From: Diogma glabrata
Taxonomy: Eukaryota > Arthropoda > Insecta > Diptera > Cylindrotomidae
DNA length: 64,000 nt
Reading direction: 5' to 3'
Assembly (NCBI GenBank): GCA_963693315.1
Contig: OY856186.1
Span: forward strand, 456,627,217-456,691,216
Shown: in pieces, positions 1 through 11,235 of the stretch
How positions within the stretch are numbered: the first letter of the stretch is position 1
How the letters are laid out: every line of letters starts with the position of its first letter
Translations under genes and position numbers: made by a program
Notes under the pieces: generated by a model
What the model was told of the DNA's origin: nothing
What the model saw: the letters and a program-made list of their open reading frames with translations, nothing else
Databases searched by the model: none

Positions 1-1892
1 CTTTTTGTTAAAGTACATGTATTTTTATCTCTGTTTAGATACGTATTACAAAACTAACCGCAAAACATCAATAAGTTGTTGGAAAATTATAACAGATCAT
101 ATTTTAAAAAATTTAGTGAAAAGATTATACAATCAGCAAACTACTCAAAAACCTTGCAATTTAGCGTTTCGAGAAAATATTTCAAAATCACAAATTCATA
201 TTTCTTTCAAAATTCCAAAAATATTGCAAAATAAAAAATTCGAACTTTTTTCAAGCAAAATTCTAAAAATATTTCAAAAATTATTACAAAATCACAGATT
301 AAAACTTTTTTCAAAAATTCTAAAAATATTGCAAAAATTATAACAAAATCAAAAACAATTGTAACTTTTTCCAAAATTATAAAAATTTTAAATTATTCAA
401 AATTCCAAAAATATTCAAAAAATTCTTACAAAATCAAAAATTGAAACTTTTTTCAAAATTCTAAAAATACATATAAAATTCTAAAATTCTTTTTTTATTC
501 AAAATTCTAAAAATATTCCAAAAATTAGAATAAAATCAAAAATTTAAACTCTTTCTAAATTCTAATAATATTCCAAAAATTTTTAAAAATTCAAAAATTG
601 AATTTTTTTTTCAAAATTCTAAAAATATATATAAAATTAAAAATTTTTTTTTCAAAATTCCAAATAAATCCCAAAAATGGGAATAAAATCAAATATTTAA
701 ACTTTTTCTAAATTCTAATAATATTCCAAAAATTCTTAAAAATTCAAACTTTTTCCTAAACTCTAAAATATAACAATATCAAAAATTGAAACTCTTTCCA
801 ATATTATAAAAATATTTCAAAAACTATAACAAATTCAAAAATGTCCATGTCCAATTTCATTTTCAATTACATTTTCAGCAAACTATTCAAAAACCTTTAA
901 TTTAGCGATTCGAAAAAATATCACATTACAAATTCATTTTTCTTTCAAAATTCCAAAAATATTGTAAAAATTCCAATAAAATCAAACTTTTTCAAAATCC
1001 TAAAAATATTGCAAAAGTTATTACAAAGTCAAAAATTGAAACTTTTTTCAAAATTCCAAAAATTATAATGAAATCAAAAATTTAAAATTTTTCAAAAGTC
1101 CAAAAATATTTCAAAAATTCTTACAAGATCAAAAATTAAAATTTTTTCCAAAATTCTAAAAATATTTCAAAAAGTATTACAAAATCAAAAATACAAACTT
1201 TTTTCAAAATTCCAAAAATATTTCAAAAACTATAACAAATTCAAAATTTTCCATGTTCAATTTCATTTTCAATTACATTTACGTCATAAAAACAGCCACA
1301 TTTTTTGTCCAAAAAATTGGCTAAAAAAATAAATGAAATCATTTTTTGACACGCTTGACATTATTTAATTGACAAACTTATAATGCCATAATTCTCTATA
1401 ACAATAATAAAATTTCATATCAAACAAAATTTTAATTTAATTTTTTTCCAAAAAATTGGATAAAAAAATAAATAAAAATCTTTCTTTTGACACACTTGAA
1501 AACAATTTTTGGACAAACTTAAAATGCAATAATCTAGATTTTGGTCTCACATACCAATCCCGACCATCAAGATTTCTCCAAATTCAATGTTCCTACTCGT
1601 AATCACTTAAAATGAAAGTTTGAAGCAAAAAATATGCAAATTTTCTTGTTTTAACACACTTGACGGACCTGTCCATTGAGTATACCTATTTTTAGAAAAA
1701 AAATTTTGAAATCCCTCCATCGGTTTTCTAGATTTCGTAGGTAATGGCGGCCGGCCGGTAGACAGACAGACATTTTTTTTTTGCTTTTTTAGAATCAGTA
1801 GGTTCTAAAACGTGGAGAAATGCCAAAAAAGTGGGGGTAAGAATTTCACTTTTGGCTGATGAATGTAATACTTAGGTCTTTCAGACCGAAGT
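1..1892 (-). mobile_element. Dispersed AT-rich element, copy 1 (Helitron-like?)
   Basis: Minus-strand copy of a family that recurs at 6884, 7655, 34861/42115, 46977 and 54018. Its 5' end, ACTTCGGTCTGAAAGACC read on the minus strand, lies at 1892, and the 3' end runs off the window start. The body is a long run of loosely repeated units of the type CAAAATTCTAAAAATATT. A segment around 130-230 (AGCAAACTACTCAAAAACC) recurs near 870-960, so the body contains internal duplications of roughly 0.7 kb. A GC-rich block with GGCCGGCCGG occurs near 1750. No coding capacity is visible; small open frames here are artefacts of the repeated sequence. Confidence 0.75.
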
Positions 1893-2554
1893 AATATTAC
1901 GTTTTATTACACATGTTGTAAATTATATTATCAAGAAATACTACTCTAAATTGCAACATGACAAATTTATTTTATAAATAATCTTTTTAGTAATACCTGC
2001 CACAGTAGCCAAAGAAATTTAATCCAACCGTGCGCAAATATTGCACGCACTCAATTTTTTATTGAACAAAACAAATTTAATCAACACAAATATTTTTATT
2101 TAAAAATAGACTTTTAAATAAACGGCATATTTCTACTCATAGAAAATTATATACGACCACCTCGACGTCTATAGCAATATAATACAACTCAAACTATCCA
2201 ATCAGATTCAAGGTTCAACAGATTAAGATGTTGTGATTAAATCGCAAAAAATACATAAAAATACGGGTTTTTCAAATTTTCTGAAAACGGCATTTTTCAC
2301 ATCATAAAAACCCTCTCGAAATCAACCAAAATAGAAACGATTTAAATCATCCAAATCGAACGAGCCGTTTTTGAGAAATCGGTCAACATACATAAAAAAA
2401 AACATTGAAAACACAGAACCTCCTTTTTTTTTAAGTCGGTTAAAAACTAAACTAATTCAAAATATAAATTTAAAAAATAACGAAACTTAAAATCGACCCA
2501 TCCAACTCATATAATATTTAGTACGAGACTGAATAAAAAATATAGGAACATTAA
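1893..2554. other. Non-coding, AT-rich; fragment of a common insect repeat
   Basis: No gene is visible. Near 2290-2450 the sequence reads like a degraded copy of a repeat common in insect genomes, with CGAGCCGTTTTTGAGAAATC followed by ACCTCCTTTTTTTTTAAGTCGGTT-like sequence near 2420-2450. The family resemblance is from memory and the copy is short, so this is tentative. Confidence 0.35.
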
Positions 2555-3242
2555 TGCCCAAAATACATGTGCAAGTCTGCACGCAGTGCTGCATGTATAT
2601 CTGCATCTAAAATAGATGTGCAGAATTTTTATATATTTGACGTGCAATGACAGTTCGTGTATTTTCGTAACAATGACAGTTCGTGTTCTTACGTATTATG
2701 AAATTAGGTGAAAGTTGTCGCAATTTGAAGAAAACTGTCTTTTTAATTAAAAGATAGAAGAAAATAATTGAATCGTTGCCTGTAAAAACGTTTATGTCTA
2801 AATTAAAATTTAAGTTCAAATTACATATATCACTGTTTCCGATAATCCTTTCCCAAAAACTTATTTATTAAAATATTAGTTTTAATTTAATTATAGTATA
2901 ATTTGGATTATTTAAAATATTAGAATATCTTTAGAAACAAATAAATAAATAATCATTACAAAAATAATTTCATTTTCAAAAAAAATATCATTCATTTTTA
3001 TTTGAGTTATAAAAAAAATAATTCATTTTCAAACAAAATGTAAAATCATCCATTTTTATCTGAGTTTTCAAGTAGTTTTTGTTTTTTTTTATTGTGGTAG
3101 CACTGCCTCTGTGCAGCGAAATTAGAATTAGAGATATCTTGCAGAATTTTTCGGCATGCAGAATTTACATGTAATTGCTCTCATATAACAACACATGTTC
3201 TAATTTCGCTGCATGCTGAATTCTACACATGTATTTGGACCA
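2555..3242. mobile_element. Candidate MITE with TAA target duplication
   Basis: The ends form imperfect terminal inverted repeats. The left end TGCCCAAAATACATGTG matches the complement of the right end, TGGTCCAAATACATGTG, at 14 of 17 positions. The element is flanked by TAA on both sides (2552-2554 and 3243-3245). Related motifs (GCTGCATG, TGCAGAATT) recur inside in both orientations. A TWA target duplication would suit the PIF/Harbinger superfamily, but there is no coding sequence to confirm it. Confidence 0.45.
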
Positions 3243-5087
3243 TAACTTGAATGATAATTGACACACACAATACACATTAACGAATTGTTTCGCATACTTG
3301 CCGAACATAATATTCGTTTGCCTTTTTACTTCATTGTTGTTTAAATTTCTTCTTTATTTTATTTATTTTTTTTTTTTCAAAATGTTACTTTCGTTCAAAA
3401 AAGATTTGATTTACTTGTCATATCGCGCTTAAAGAAGTTTCACTTCAAAAAATATGTGGTAATCATCAAATGAAAGGGACAAGGACCTGGTGACTATTAT
3501 TTTGGGAAACAATTTGCGAATAGTTTTGTACTATTAAAACAAGAAATTTAGTACAACTAAAAATATATTTTAGTACAACTCTCACATAAAGATGGCGTGG
3601 CTAGTTTATACTTAAAGTATTTTTTCGACTCAAAACATATTTTTTATAATTGTTTTGGATGTGTTTTAGGCGTGCAACAAATATTTTCGCATGCCAAAAC
3701 TACTATTTCAAAAAATTGAAAAATATTTTTTGTAACACATGCGTAAAAAATATTCAATTTTGTACTAGAATAGAATAAAAGAAAAAACCACTTTTCCGCA
3801 CAAATGACCACAAAATATTTTGTAAGCCTGGACCGTAACGCCGCCAGCATGTGAGATTTGTAGTTAAATCTATCCGTATATCTATCTATATATAATATTT
3901 TTATAGCACTAAAATATCAAAATAATAATTTAAATAACTTACCATAAAGTAAAAACAACTTAAACACATTGCATCATTTGAATTGCAAGAAAAAACAATT
4001 TATTTAGGTTTTCAAAGTTTACAATTTTGACAGGTCTTATTGGATTCCTATGTGTTGTTTTAGTTTTATTCTTATGTTTATATTTTCGAGCTAGCATAAT
4101 TTACAACTATTACAACGAAGATGACGCACTTTAATTATTTAAAAAGCTTTAATTTGTTTATAACTTTGTTAAATAAATGATTAAATGAAAAATTAAATAA
4201 ATATTAATAAATGTTACGCACTTGTTACAAAAAATAGTGTGTATTACTAGTGCGAATGCGTTTTCCAAACAAGAGTTAGTTTGCCGCACGACCGCAGGGA
4301 GTACAATCTATACAATACTACATATTCGTATACAATCTACTATTGTAGGTCTATGTGCTATGTTATGTGGATATATAAATTTTTAGGTTATTTTATTTCA
4401 AAACAAAATTGAATGTTTTTTCTGCATTGGTTACAAAAAATCCTTTGTGAAATAGAATTGATTTGTTTTTTTTAATTACTTTAAAGTACAAACAATAGTA
4501 GATGCATCAATTATATTGTAATTATTATTGTAAGATTTAGCTTGATCCGTTGGAGTTGAACAGAATTCAATTTGGTTGAAGTCTAGTGAACGGCAGCAAG
4601 TGTAAGTTGTAGTGATTTAGAAATTCTCGAAATTTTACATCTTTAATTTTGACCAATCATATGATAATTATGATAGGTCAAAATTAAATTAAATTTGGTC
4701 AAAATAAAATTAAATTAGGTTCGGGATAATCGCCCTATTCGTGATAATTGTCCTTATATTAGCGAAATTGAAATTTGATTGTTTAAATTTAGTGATGTCA
4801 TTACATTTTAAAGAATTGCATTTGATGAAACCTTATATTTTAATACGCTAAAAAAAAACTTTGTACAGCCTAATGCTTTTTTATTCGAATTTTGATTCAT
4901 TTCAAATTTTCACTGCTAACTGATATTAGTGTAACTTAGATTTTAAAGATTTTTGGGATTTTTCTGATCATAAATAAAAAAGTTATAGACGAATTAAAAT
5001 GTATTTTTAAATTTACTATAATGGCCCCCCACTATACAATATCAAATGGAATTGCCCAAGTATATATTTTTTTTTCACAAAAACGAT
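3243..5087. other. No gene seen; AT-rich
   Basis: Simple AT-rich sequence with stops in all frames. I see no convincing exon, RNA gene or transposon terminus. Confidence 0.5.
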
Positions 5088-5238
5088 AAGCAGGCTACAG
5101 ACCTTCAATCAATTTGTCAATAAATTCGAAAACGAAAATAAACGAAATAAAATTTAGTGTAAAAACCCCCTAAATTTTATTTCGTTTATTTTCGTTTTCA
5201 ATTGATTGACAAATTGATTGAAGGTCTGTAGCCTGCTT
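5088..5238. repeat. 151-bp hairpin (foldback)
   Basis: Arms of about 65 bp run from AAGCAGGCTACAGACC at 5088 to the complementary GGTCTGTAGCCTGCTT ending at 5238. They are separated by a loop of about 15 bases containing AAAAACCCCCT. The arms are nearly identical, with a small indel and mismatch near AATAAATTCG versus CAATTGATTG. No target duplication is clear. Confidence 0.75.
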
Positions 5239-5754
5239 TAAGAGAATATAAAAAACGATTTTAAAAAACACGAAACAACAAACGTAACGAAATAAGAAAA
5301 TTTAGTTTATGAAACGCTTCCGGAGGGAATAATCGTATTATTTTTCTTTGTTTTTAAATATTATTATTAGGGATAAACGTATTATTTTTCTTTGATTTTC
5401 TTTGATTTAATTATTATTTTTCTTTGTTTTTAAATATTTTCTATTGATTAGAAATTAATGAAACAATTCATAAAATTGATTTGATCTTTCTGTGCAAAAC
5501 AAGTATGTATTTTTATATTACTTTGTTGTTGTGGTTGTTGTGTTGTTTTGTATGTTTTAGGAAGAAAGAGATACAATTTTTGAGGAAAATCAATAAAATT
5601 ATTATATAAAAGTATAAGTTTTTTGTTGTGTCGGGAAATTTCAAATAAGATGAAAAATTGTTGTTGTTGTTTTGTTTTTGTTAAATAAAATGATATATTT
5701 GTTGTTGTTGCGTAAGGTTTGAGTTTTAAGAAAATATAAGATTTATAAATACTA
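5239..5754. other. No gene; TTG-rich simple sequence
   Basis: Contains degenerate TTG/TGT-rich stretches near 5522-5560 and 5652-5715 and A/T runs. No gene or mobile-element end is visible. Confidence 0.5.
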
Positions 5755-6191
5755 GGAGGGCCCGGCGTACTTCGCTACGCTTATAAATAAAGTTTTTGCA
5801 TAGACATTTTGCTGACGTAGAAGCAATGATTTCAAAAAGTGGTAATGAGATATGCTAGCATATAATTTTTAATTTTTCTTTTTAAATATATGAATGAAAA
5901 ATAATCAGGACTCGTGCTGATCAGTTCGGATTAGCGAACGAAAATTAGCGATCAAATAAGTTTTCAAGTAAGCTTATTTGACCTCTAACTTATTTGATCG
6001 CTAATTTGTCATATATCCGAACTGATCAGCTAGAGTTCTGATTATTTTTCATTCATATATTTAAAAAGAAAAATTAAAAATTATATGCTAGCATTTCTCA
6101 TAACCAGTTTTTGAAATCATTGCTTCTACGTCAACAAAATGTCTACGCAAAAACTTTATTTATAAGCGTAGCGAAGCACGCCGGGCCCTCC
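5755..6191. mobile_element. 437-bp palindromic MITE
   Basis: Two arms of about 200 bp are near-perfect reverse complements. The left end GGAGGGCCCGGCGT at 5755 pairs with ACGCCGGGCCCTCC ending at 6191, and the inner arms converge on ATTAGCGATCAAATAAG at about 5945. A short unpaired centre lies at about 5966-5990. The element is bounded by TA on each side (within CTAG), consistent with a TA target duplication as in Tc1/mariner-type MITEs. The GC-rich termini contrast with the AT-rich body and flanks. Confidence 0.8.
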
Positions 6192-6883
6192 TAGTTCAAA
6201 TAAAAAGAAAGCAAAAAATTATTTATATTATATTATATATAATAAAAATTATTATATTTTAAATTTGTAGTTAAAAGGTATTTGTTTCAATTATTTAGGT
6301 AAGTTGACAAATAATATTTTTAAACCAATTTCTCTCGACAGTTGATAAATTCTCATAATTTTTTGGATAATTCTTCATGCAATTAGCATTGGTAATAGCC
6401 CTTGGCATTCGGCTCGAGCTTTTCCACTTGCTTTCGCTAAAAATACTGATATTATTTATCCAACAATCCAAAAAGTTAGTTAGTGCTACCATCATTTTCC
6501 TTCATTGAAGTGTTGATTGAAGTTGATGCATCGAAAACAACACTAAGTTTCGCAGACAAACCAATTAAATGTTAAACTGCATGATTTGGCATAAAAGTAG
6601 GCTGTTTGCTTAGAATAATTGGTATCATTAACATAATTTTCATCTTTTTTAGTTCTAAATACCAATTATATCTCGATATAAGATTTTTAATTTATTTGGT
6701 TGTAAATGTTTATCACTCAGGAATTGTTTTCCATACATGGCAGTGTCAAGTTTGAAAACGGGAATTCATTTTAATATTAATTAAATTTATAACGTTGAAT
6801 CAAATTATTCCTAGTTTTGTTAAAGGGATAAATACTTCTTACTTATGGTGCGAAAAATATTTCAAAAATTATATGCAGCTTTT
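6192..6883. other. No gene seen
   Basis: AT-rich non-coding sequence. A minus-strand open frame of 66 codons at 6295-6495 has no recognisable motif and I do not call it a gene. Confidence 0.4.
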
Positions 6884-7654
6884 ACTTCGGTCTGAAAGAC
6901 CTTAGTATTACATTCATGAGCTCAAAGTGAAATTCTTACCTTCTTACCTGAAAAAAGCAAAACAAAATGTATGTCTGTCTGTCGGCCGGCCATGTCTGTC
7001 TTCAGCGTAATTTTGTTTCACTAATTCATGAAGTTCTTCATCCCGTCCGGTCGTCCGTCGCAACCGACGAAATCTAAAAACCGCTGGACGGATTTCAAAA
7101 ATTTTTTTTCTAAAAATAGGTTTACTCAATGGAAAGAGCCGAATGGACGATGTGTTTGATAACTGTACCGGAAGTGTGTCAAAAAATCGTAAAGTGTGTC
7201 AAAACAAGGAAATATGCATATTTTTTGCTTAAAAACGTTCATTTTAAGTGATTACAAGAAGGAACATTAAATTTGGAGGAATCTTGATGGTCGGGATTGG
7301 TATGTGCGACCAAAATCTAGATTAATGCATTATAAATTTGTCAAAAAAATGTTGTCAAGTGTGTCAAAACATGATTTCATTTATTTTTTTGCCAATTTTT
7401 TGGAAAAAAAAATGTAGCTGTTTTTATGACGTAAATGTAATTGAAAATGAAATTGGACATGGAAATTTTTGAATTTGTTATAGTTTTTGAAATGCTTTTG
7501 GAATTCTAAAAAAAGTTTGTATTTTTGATTTTGTAATAATTTTTGCAAAATTTTTAGAATTTTGGAAATAGTTTTAATTTTTGATTTTGTTATAAATTTT
7601 TTGCAATATTTTTTGAATTTTGAAAAAAAAATAGAATTTTTGAATTTTTGAATT
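6884..7654 (+). mobile_element. Dispersed AT-rich element, copy 2 (5' part)
   Basis: Begins with ACTTCGGTCTGAAAGACC, followed by the family's CATGAGCTCAAAGTGAAATT. A GC-rich block with CGGCCGGCC and GACGAAATCTA follows, then GAACATTAAATTTGGA and ACATGGAAATTTTTGAATTT. It stops where the next complete copy begins at 7655, so it is a 3'-truncated copy directly abutting copy 3 in the same orientation. Confidence 0.75.
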
Positions 7655-9528
7655 ACTTCGGTCTGAAAGACCTAAGTATTACATTCATGAGCTCAAAGTG
7701 AAAATCTTACTGCCACTTTTTTGGCATTTCTTGACGTTTTAGGACCTACTGATTCTAAAGAAGCAAAAAAAATGTATGTCTGTCTGTAGGCTGTCCGGCC
7801 GTCACACAACCTACGAAATCTAGAAAACCGCTGGACGGATTTCAAATAATTTTTTTCTTCTAAAAATAGGTTTGCTCAATGGGAAGAGCCGAAAGGTTCG
7901 ATAACTGTACCGGAAGTGTGTCAAAAAAATCGTCAAGTGGAAAAAAATAAAATTAATTTTTGGAAAAAAATAAAATTAATAATTTGTATAACATGAAAAT
8001 ATATTATTATTATAGAGAATTATGGCATTATAAGTTTGTCAAAAAATTAATGTCAAGCGTGTCAAAAAATGATTTCATTGATTTTTTTACACGATATTTT
8101 TGGGGAAAAAATGTAGCTGTTTTTATGACGCAAATGTAATTGAAAATGAAATTGGACATGGAAATTTTTGAATTTGTTATAGTTTTTGAAATGTTTTTGG
8201 AATTCTGAAAAAAGTTTGTATTTTTGATTTTGTAATACTTTTTGCAATATTTTTAGAATTTTGGAAAAAGTTTAAATTTTTGATTTTGTAAGAATTTTTG
8301 GAATTTTGAAAAATTTTAAATTTTTGATTTTATTATAATTTTTGGAATTTTAAAAAAAGTTTCAATTTTTGATTTTGTAATAAATTTTAGAATATTTTTA
8401 GAATGTTGAAAAAAGTTTGATTTTATTAGAATTTTTACAATATTTTCGGAATTTTGAAAGAAATATGAATTTTTGATTTTGTAATATTTTCTCGAATCGC
8501 TAAATTGAAGGTTTTTGAATAGTTTGCTGAAAATGTAAAAGAAAATGAAATTGGACATGGACATTTTTGAATTTGTTATAGTTTTTGAATATTTTTGAAA
8601 TTTTGAAAAAGTTTCAATTTTTAATTTTGTAAGAGTTTTTGGAATATTTTTAGAATTTTGAAAAATTTTAAATTTTTGATTTTATTATAATTTTTAAAAA
8701 AGTTTCAATTTTTGATATTGTTATAATTTTTGCAATATTTTTAGAGTTTTGGAAAAAGTTTGAATTTTTGAATTTTTAAGAATTTTTGGAATATTATTAG
8801 AATTTAGAAAAGTTTAAATATTTGTTTTTATTCCAATTTTTGGAATATTTTTAGAATTAAAAAAAAAAAATTTTTAATTTTATATACATTTTTAGACTTT
8901 TGAAAAAGGTTTCAATTGTTGAATTTTTAAGAATTTTTGGAATATTATTAGAATTTGGAAAAACATTAAATATTTGATTTTATTCGTAATTTTTGGAATA
9001 TTTTTGGAATTTTGAATAAAGTTTCACTTGTTGATTTTGTATACTTTTTGCAATATTTTCAGAATTTTCGAAAAAAGTTTAATCTTTGATTTTGTAATAA
9101 TTTTTGGAATATTTTTAGAATTTTGAAAAAAGTTTGATTTTATTTAATTTTTACAATATTTTTGAAATTTTGAAAGAAATATGAATTTGTGATTTTGTAA
9201 TATTTTCTTCGAAACGCTAAATGGAGAGGTTTATCATTAGTTTGCTGAGTGTATCATATTTTCACTAAATTATGTTAATTTATGATCTGTTATTATTTTC
9301 CGGCATCGTATTGATGTTTCGTGTTAGTTTTGTAATAAATTTCTAGACAGAGATAAAAATAATACTTATACTTTAACAAAGAGTTATGTTTGATATATAC
9401 ATCGCTGCCCAAATCTAAAAACAATGTCCTCATAAAAGTTTTATGCCGAAAACTATATCAAAATCCTTAACCGAGACCGAAGTCTTGATATCTCAGAGCT
9501 GTGAGATTTCAGCCCCTCCATTATTTTC
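7655..9528 (+). mobile_element. Dispersed AT-rich element, copy 3 (most complete)
   Basis: Runs from the 5' terminus ACTTCGGTCTGAAAGACC to the 3' terminus, where AGACCGAAGT-type sequence is followed by ATCTCAGAGCTGTGAGAT and TTCAGCCCCTCC. The first 10 bases recur inverted near the 3' end. The 5' end can form the hairpin GGTCT-GAA-AGACC and the 3' end the hairpin ATCTCA-GAGCTG-TGAGAT. The body contains degenerate TTTTGGAATTTTGAAAAAAG units. It is roughly the mirror image of copy 1, forming a large inverted pair about 5 kb apart. No protein is encoded, so it is non-autonomous. Confidence 0.75.
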
Positions 9529-11235
9529 TACTTATTGTCTCAACCTTGCTTTCTAAATTATTCATATCAAATAAAATAAATAATTTTGTTGTGAGAAACA
9601 AGAAAAACCAACAGGTATTAAACAATCTGATTAACTTAATTGAACTTGAAAGTAGGATAACTGCTGTAGGGGACTACCAATACATAATGAGTAAAGAATA
9701 TTTTATAAAATTGACCTTTTTATTTGAATATTATTTGCTTAGGAACACTTTTAACCCCTTTTCCCTTTATTTGGACAGCTGAACGTGTATATTTTTAAAA
9801 TTTACAATTGTACATTTTTAATGAATTAATTAGGTTATTTTCGCGAATTTATAAAAAAAAACTCGAAATGTTTTCGCCCCCTTTCATTGGCTCTCCACAT
9901 TAGATTATCGAAAGTCCTAAACTACAACTACCTAGGTAAAAAAATTTAATATAATAAAACATATTTTGAATCTACATGGATTTCACGTTCACGAACCTAA
10001 AATTCTCTATTTTTATTTTTTTGTTTCTCATTAAACCAAAACCGAAAAATATTAAATTTTCATTTATCGAATTAATTTCATAAGCTCCTACATAAAACAA
10101 ACAATTTAAAATATGTATCTACAAAAAAAAAACATTAAATGATTATTGTTTAAGGGTTGGTTTGTTTATAGTTTGCATTAAACCTACATCGTGATGATGC
10201 TGTTAAAAATATTTCACATTTTAAGTTACAATAAACTGTTTGACCACCAAAACGTGTTACGTTAGTTTAAAAAAAACAGAGTTGAAATTTACCCTTTCTT
10301 TTGATTATCTTAAACCATATTTTTAATTCAAAGACATCAATCTTTAAAAGAAAGTTTCTTACGAAATGATTAAGTTAAATATACTTAGGGAATTTAAAAA
10401 AAAATATCATCTCTTCGAGGTCACACCCTATTTGAAATTGAGTTCATTTTTATTTTTGGGTAACTCAAAGAGAATAAATAAATAATATTAGGGTGGCCGC
10501 CGTAGTGATGGTAAATGAAATCGATATCATTAATTTGCGGAAAAAAACATATTTTCATTATTATTTTATATTTTAAATATTAAAAATAAAATCATTATTA
10601 AAATAATTAATAGTTTTTTTGATCTTTTAATTTCTGTGCTTTTTTATAGTTGTACTGTAAATCGTGCTTCGTTATAGTTGTACTGTAAATCGTTAATTCA
10701 ATTAATAGTGTTGATTGTTAATACATAACGTTTGCAGAAAGGCTTTGTTCAGGTTTTCAGGTTGTCTATTCTAATCAATCGTTCTTTGATTTCTGGCTAA
10801 ACAAACAGCTTTCATTGTGATTGGTAGCGATCAAGCTTATTGGTTGTTTTCTACATTCTGTATGTCTCTACAAAATCTTTAAATAATTTCATACAAAATG
10901 CGATATCCCCATTTATGTGGGGATTAAGGAAAAATTTACCACGTCCTCGTCACAGTTTGACCTTATTATAGAAAAATTTATTATATTTGTTACACCTCAA
11001 ATTTTAACAAATACGAAAAATATTGTGTTTCTATCACAACTTCTTAAATGAAAATCAAAACAAACAGACTACAAAAAATATAAAAAAATAATATCGGAAA
11101 AACTGAATTATAATACACAACAGAAATTTAATTGGATGAAAATCCAAGGAGTACAATCATGTGAATTGATGTGGAAAATTCAAAAAAAAAATTATATTTT
11201 CATTATTTTTATTTATCTTCAATAATTTTGGATAA
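9529..11235. other. No gene seen
   Basis: AT-rich sequence. The 93-codon plus-strand frame starting at 9501 begins inside the dispersed repeat and has no recognisable motif. No transposon end or RNA gene was found. Confidence 0.45.

Noticed and set aside
5..343. 112-codon frame at the window start
   Set aside because: Lies in the AT-rich repetitive body of the dispersed family; composition is Lys/Asn/Phe-rich from repeated CAAAATTCTAAAAAT units.
5088..5238. Rho-independent-type terminator
   Set aside because: The genome is eukaryotic and the hairpin arms are about 65 bp long, far larger than a terminator stem.
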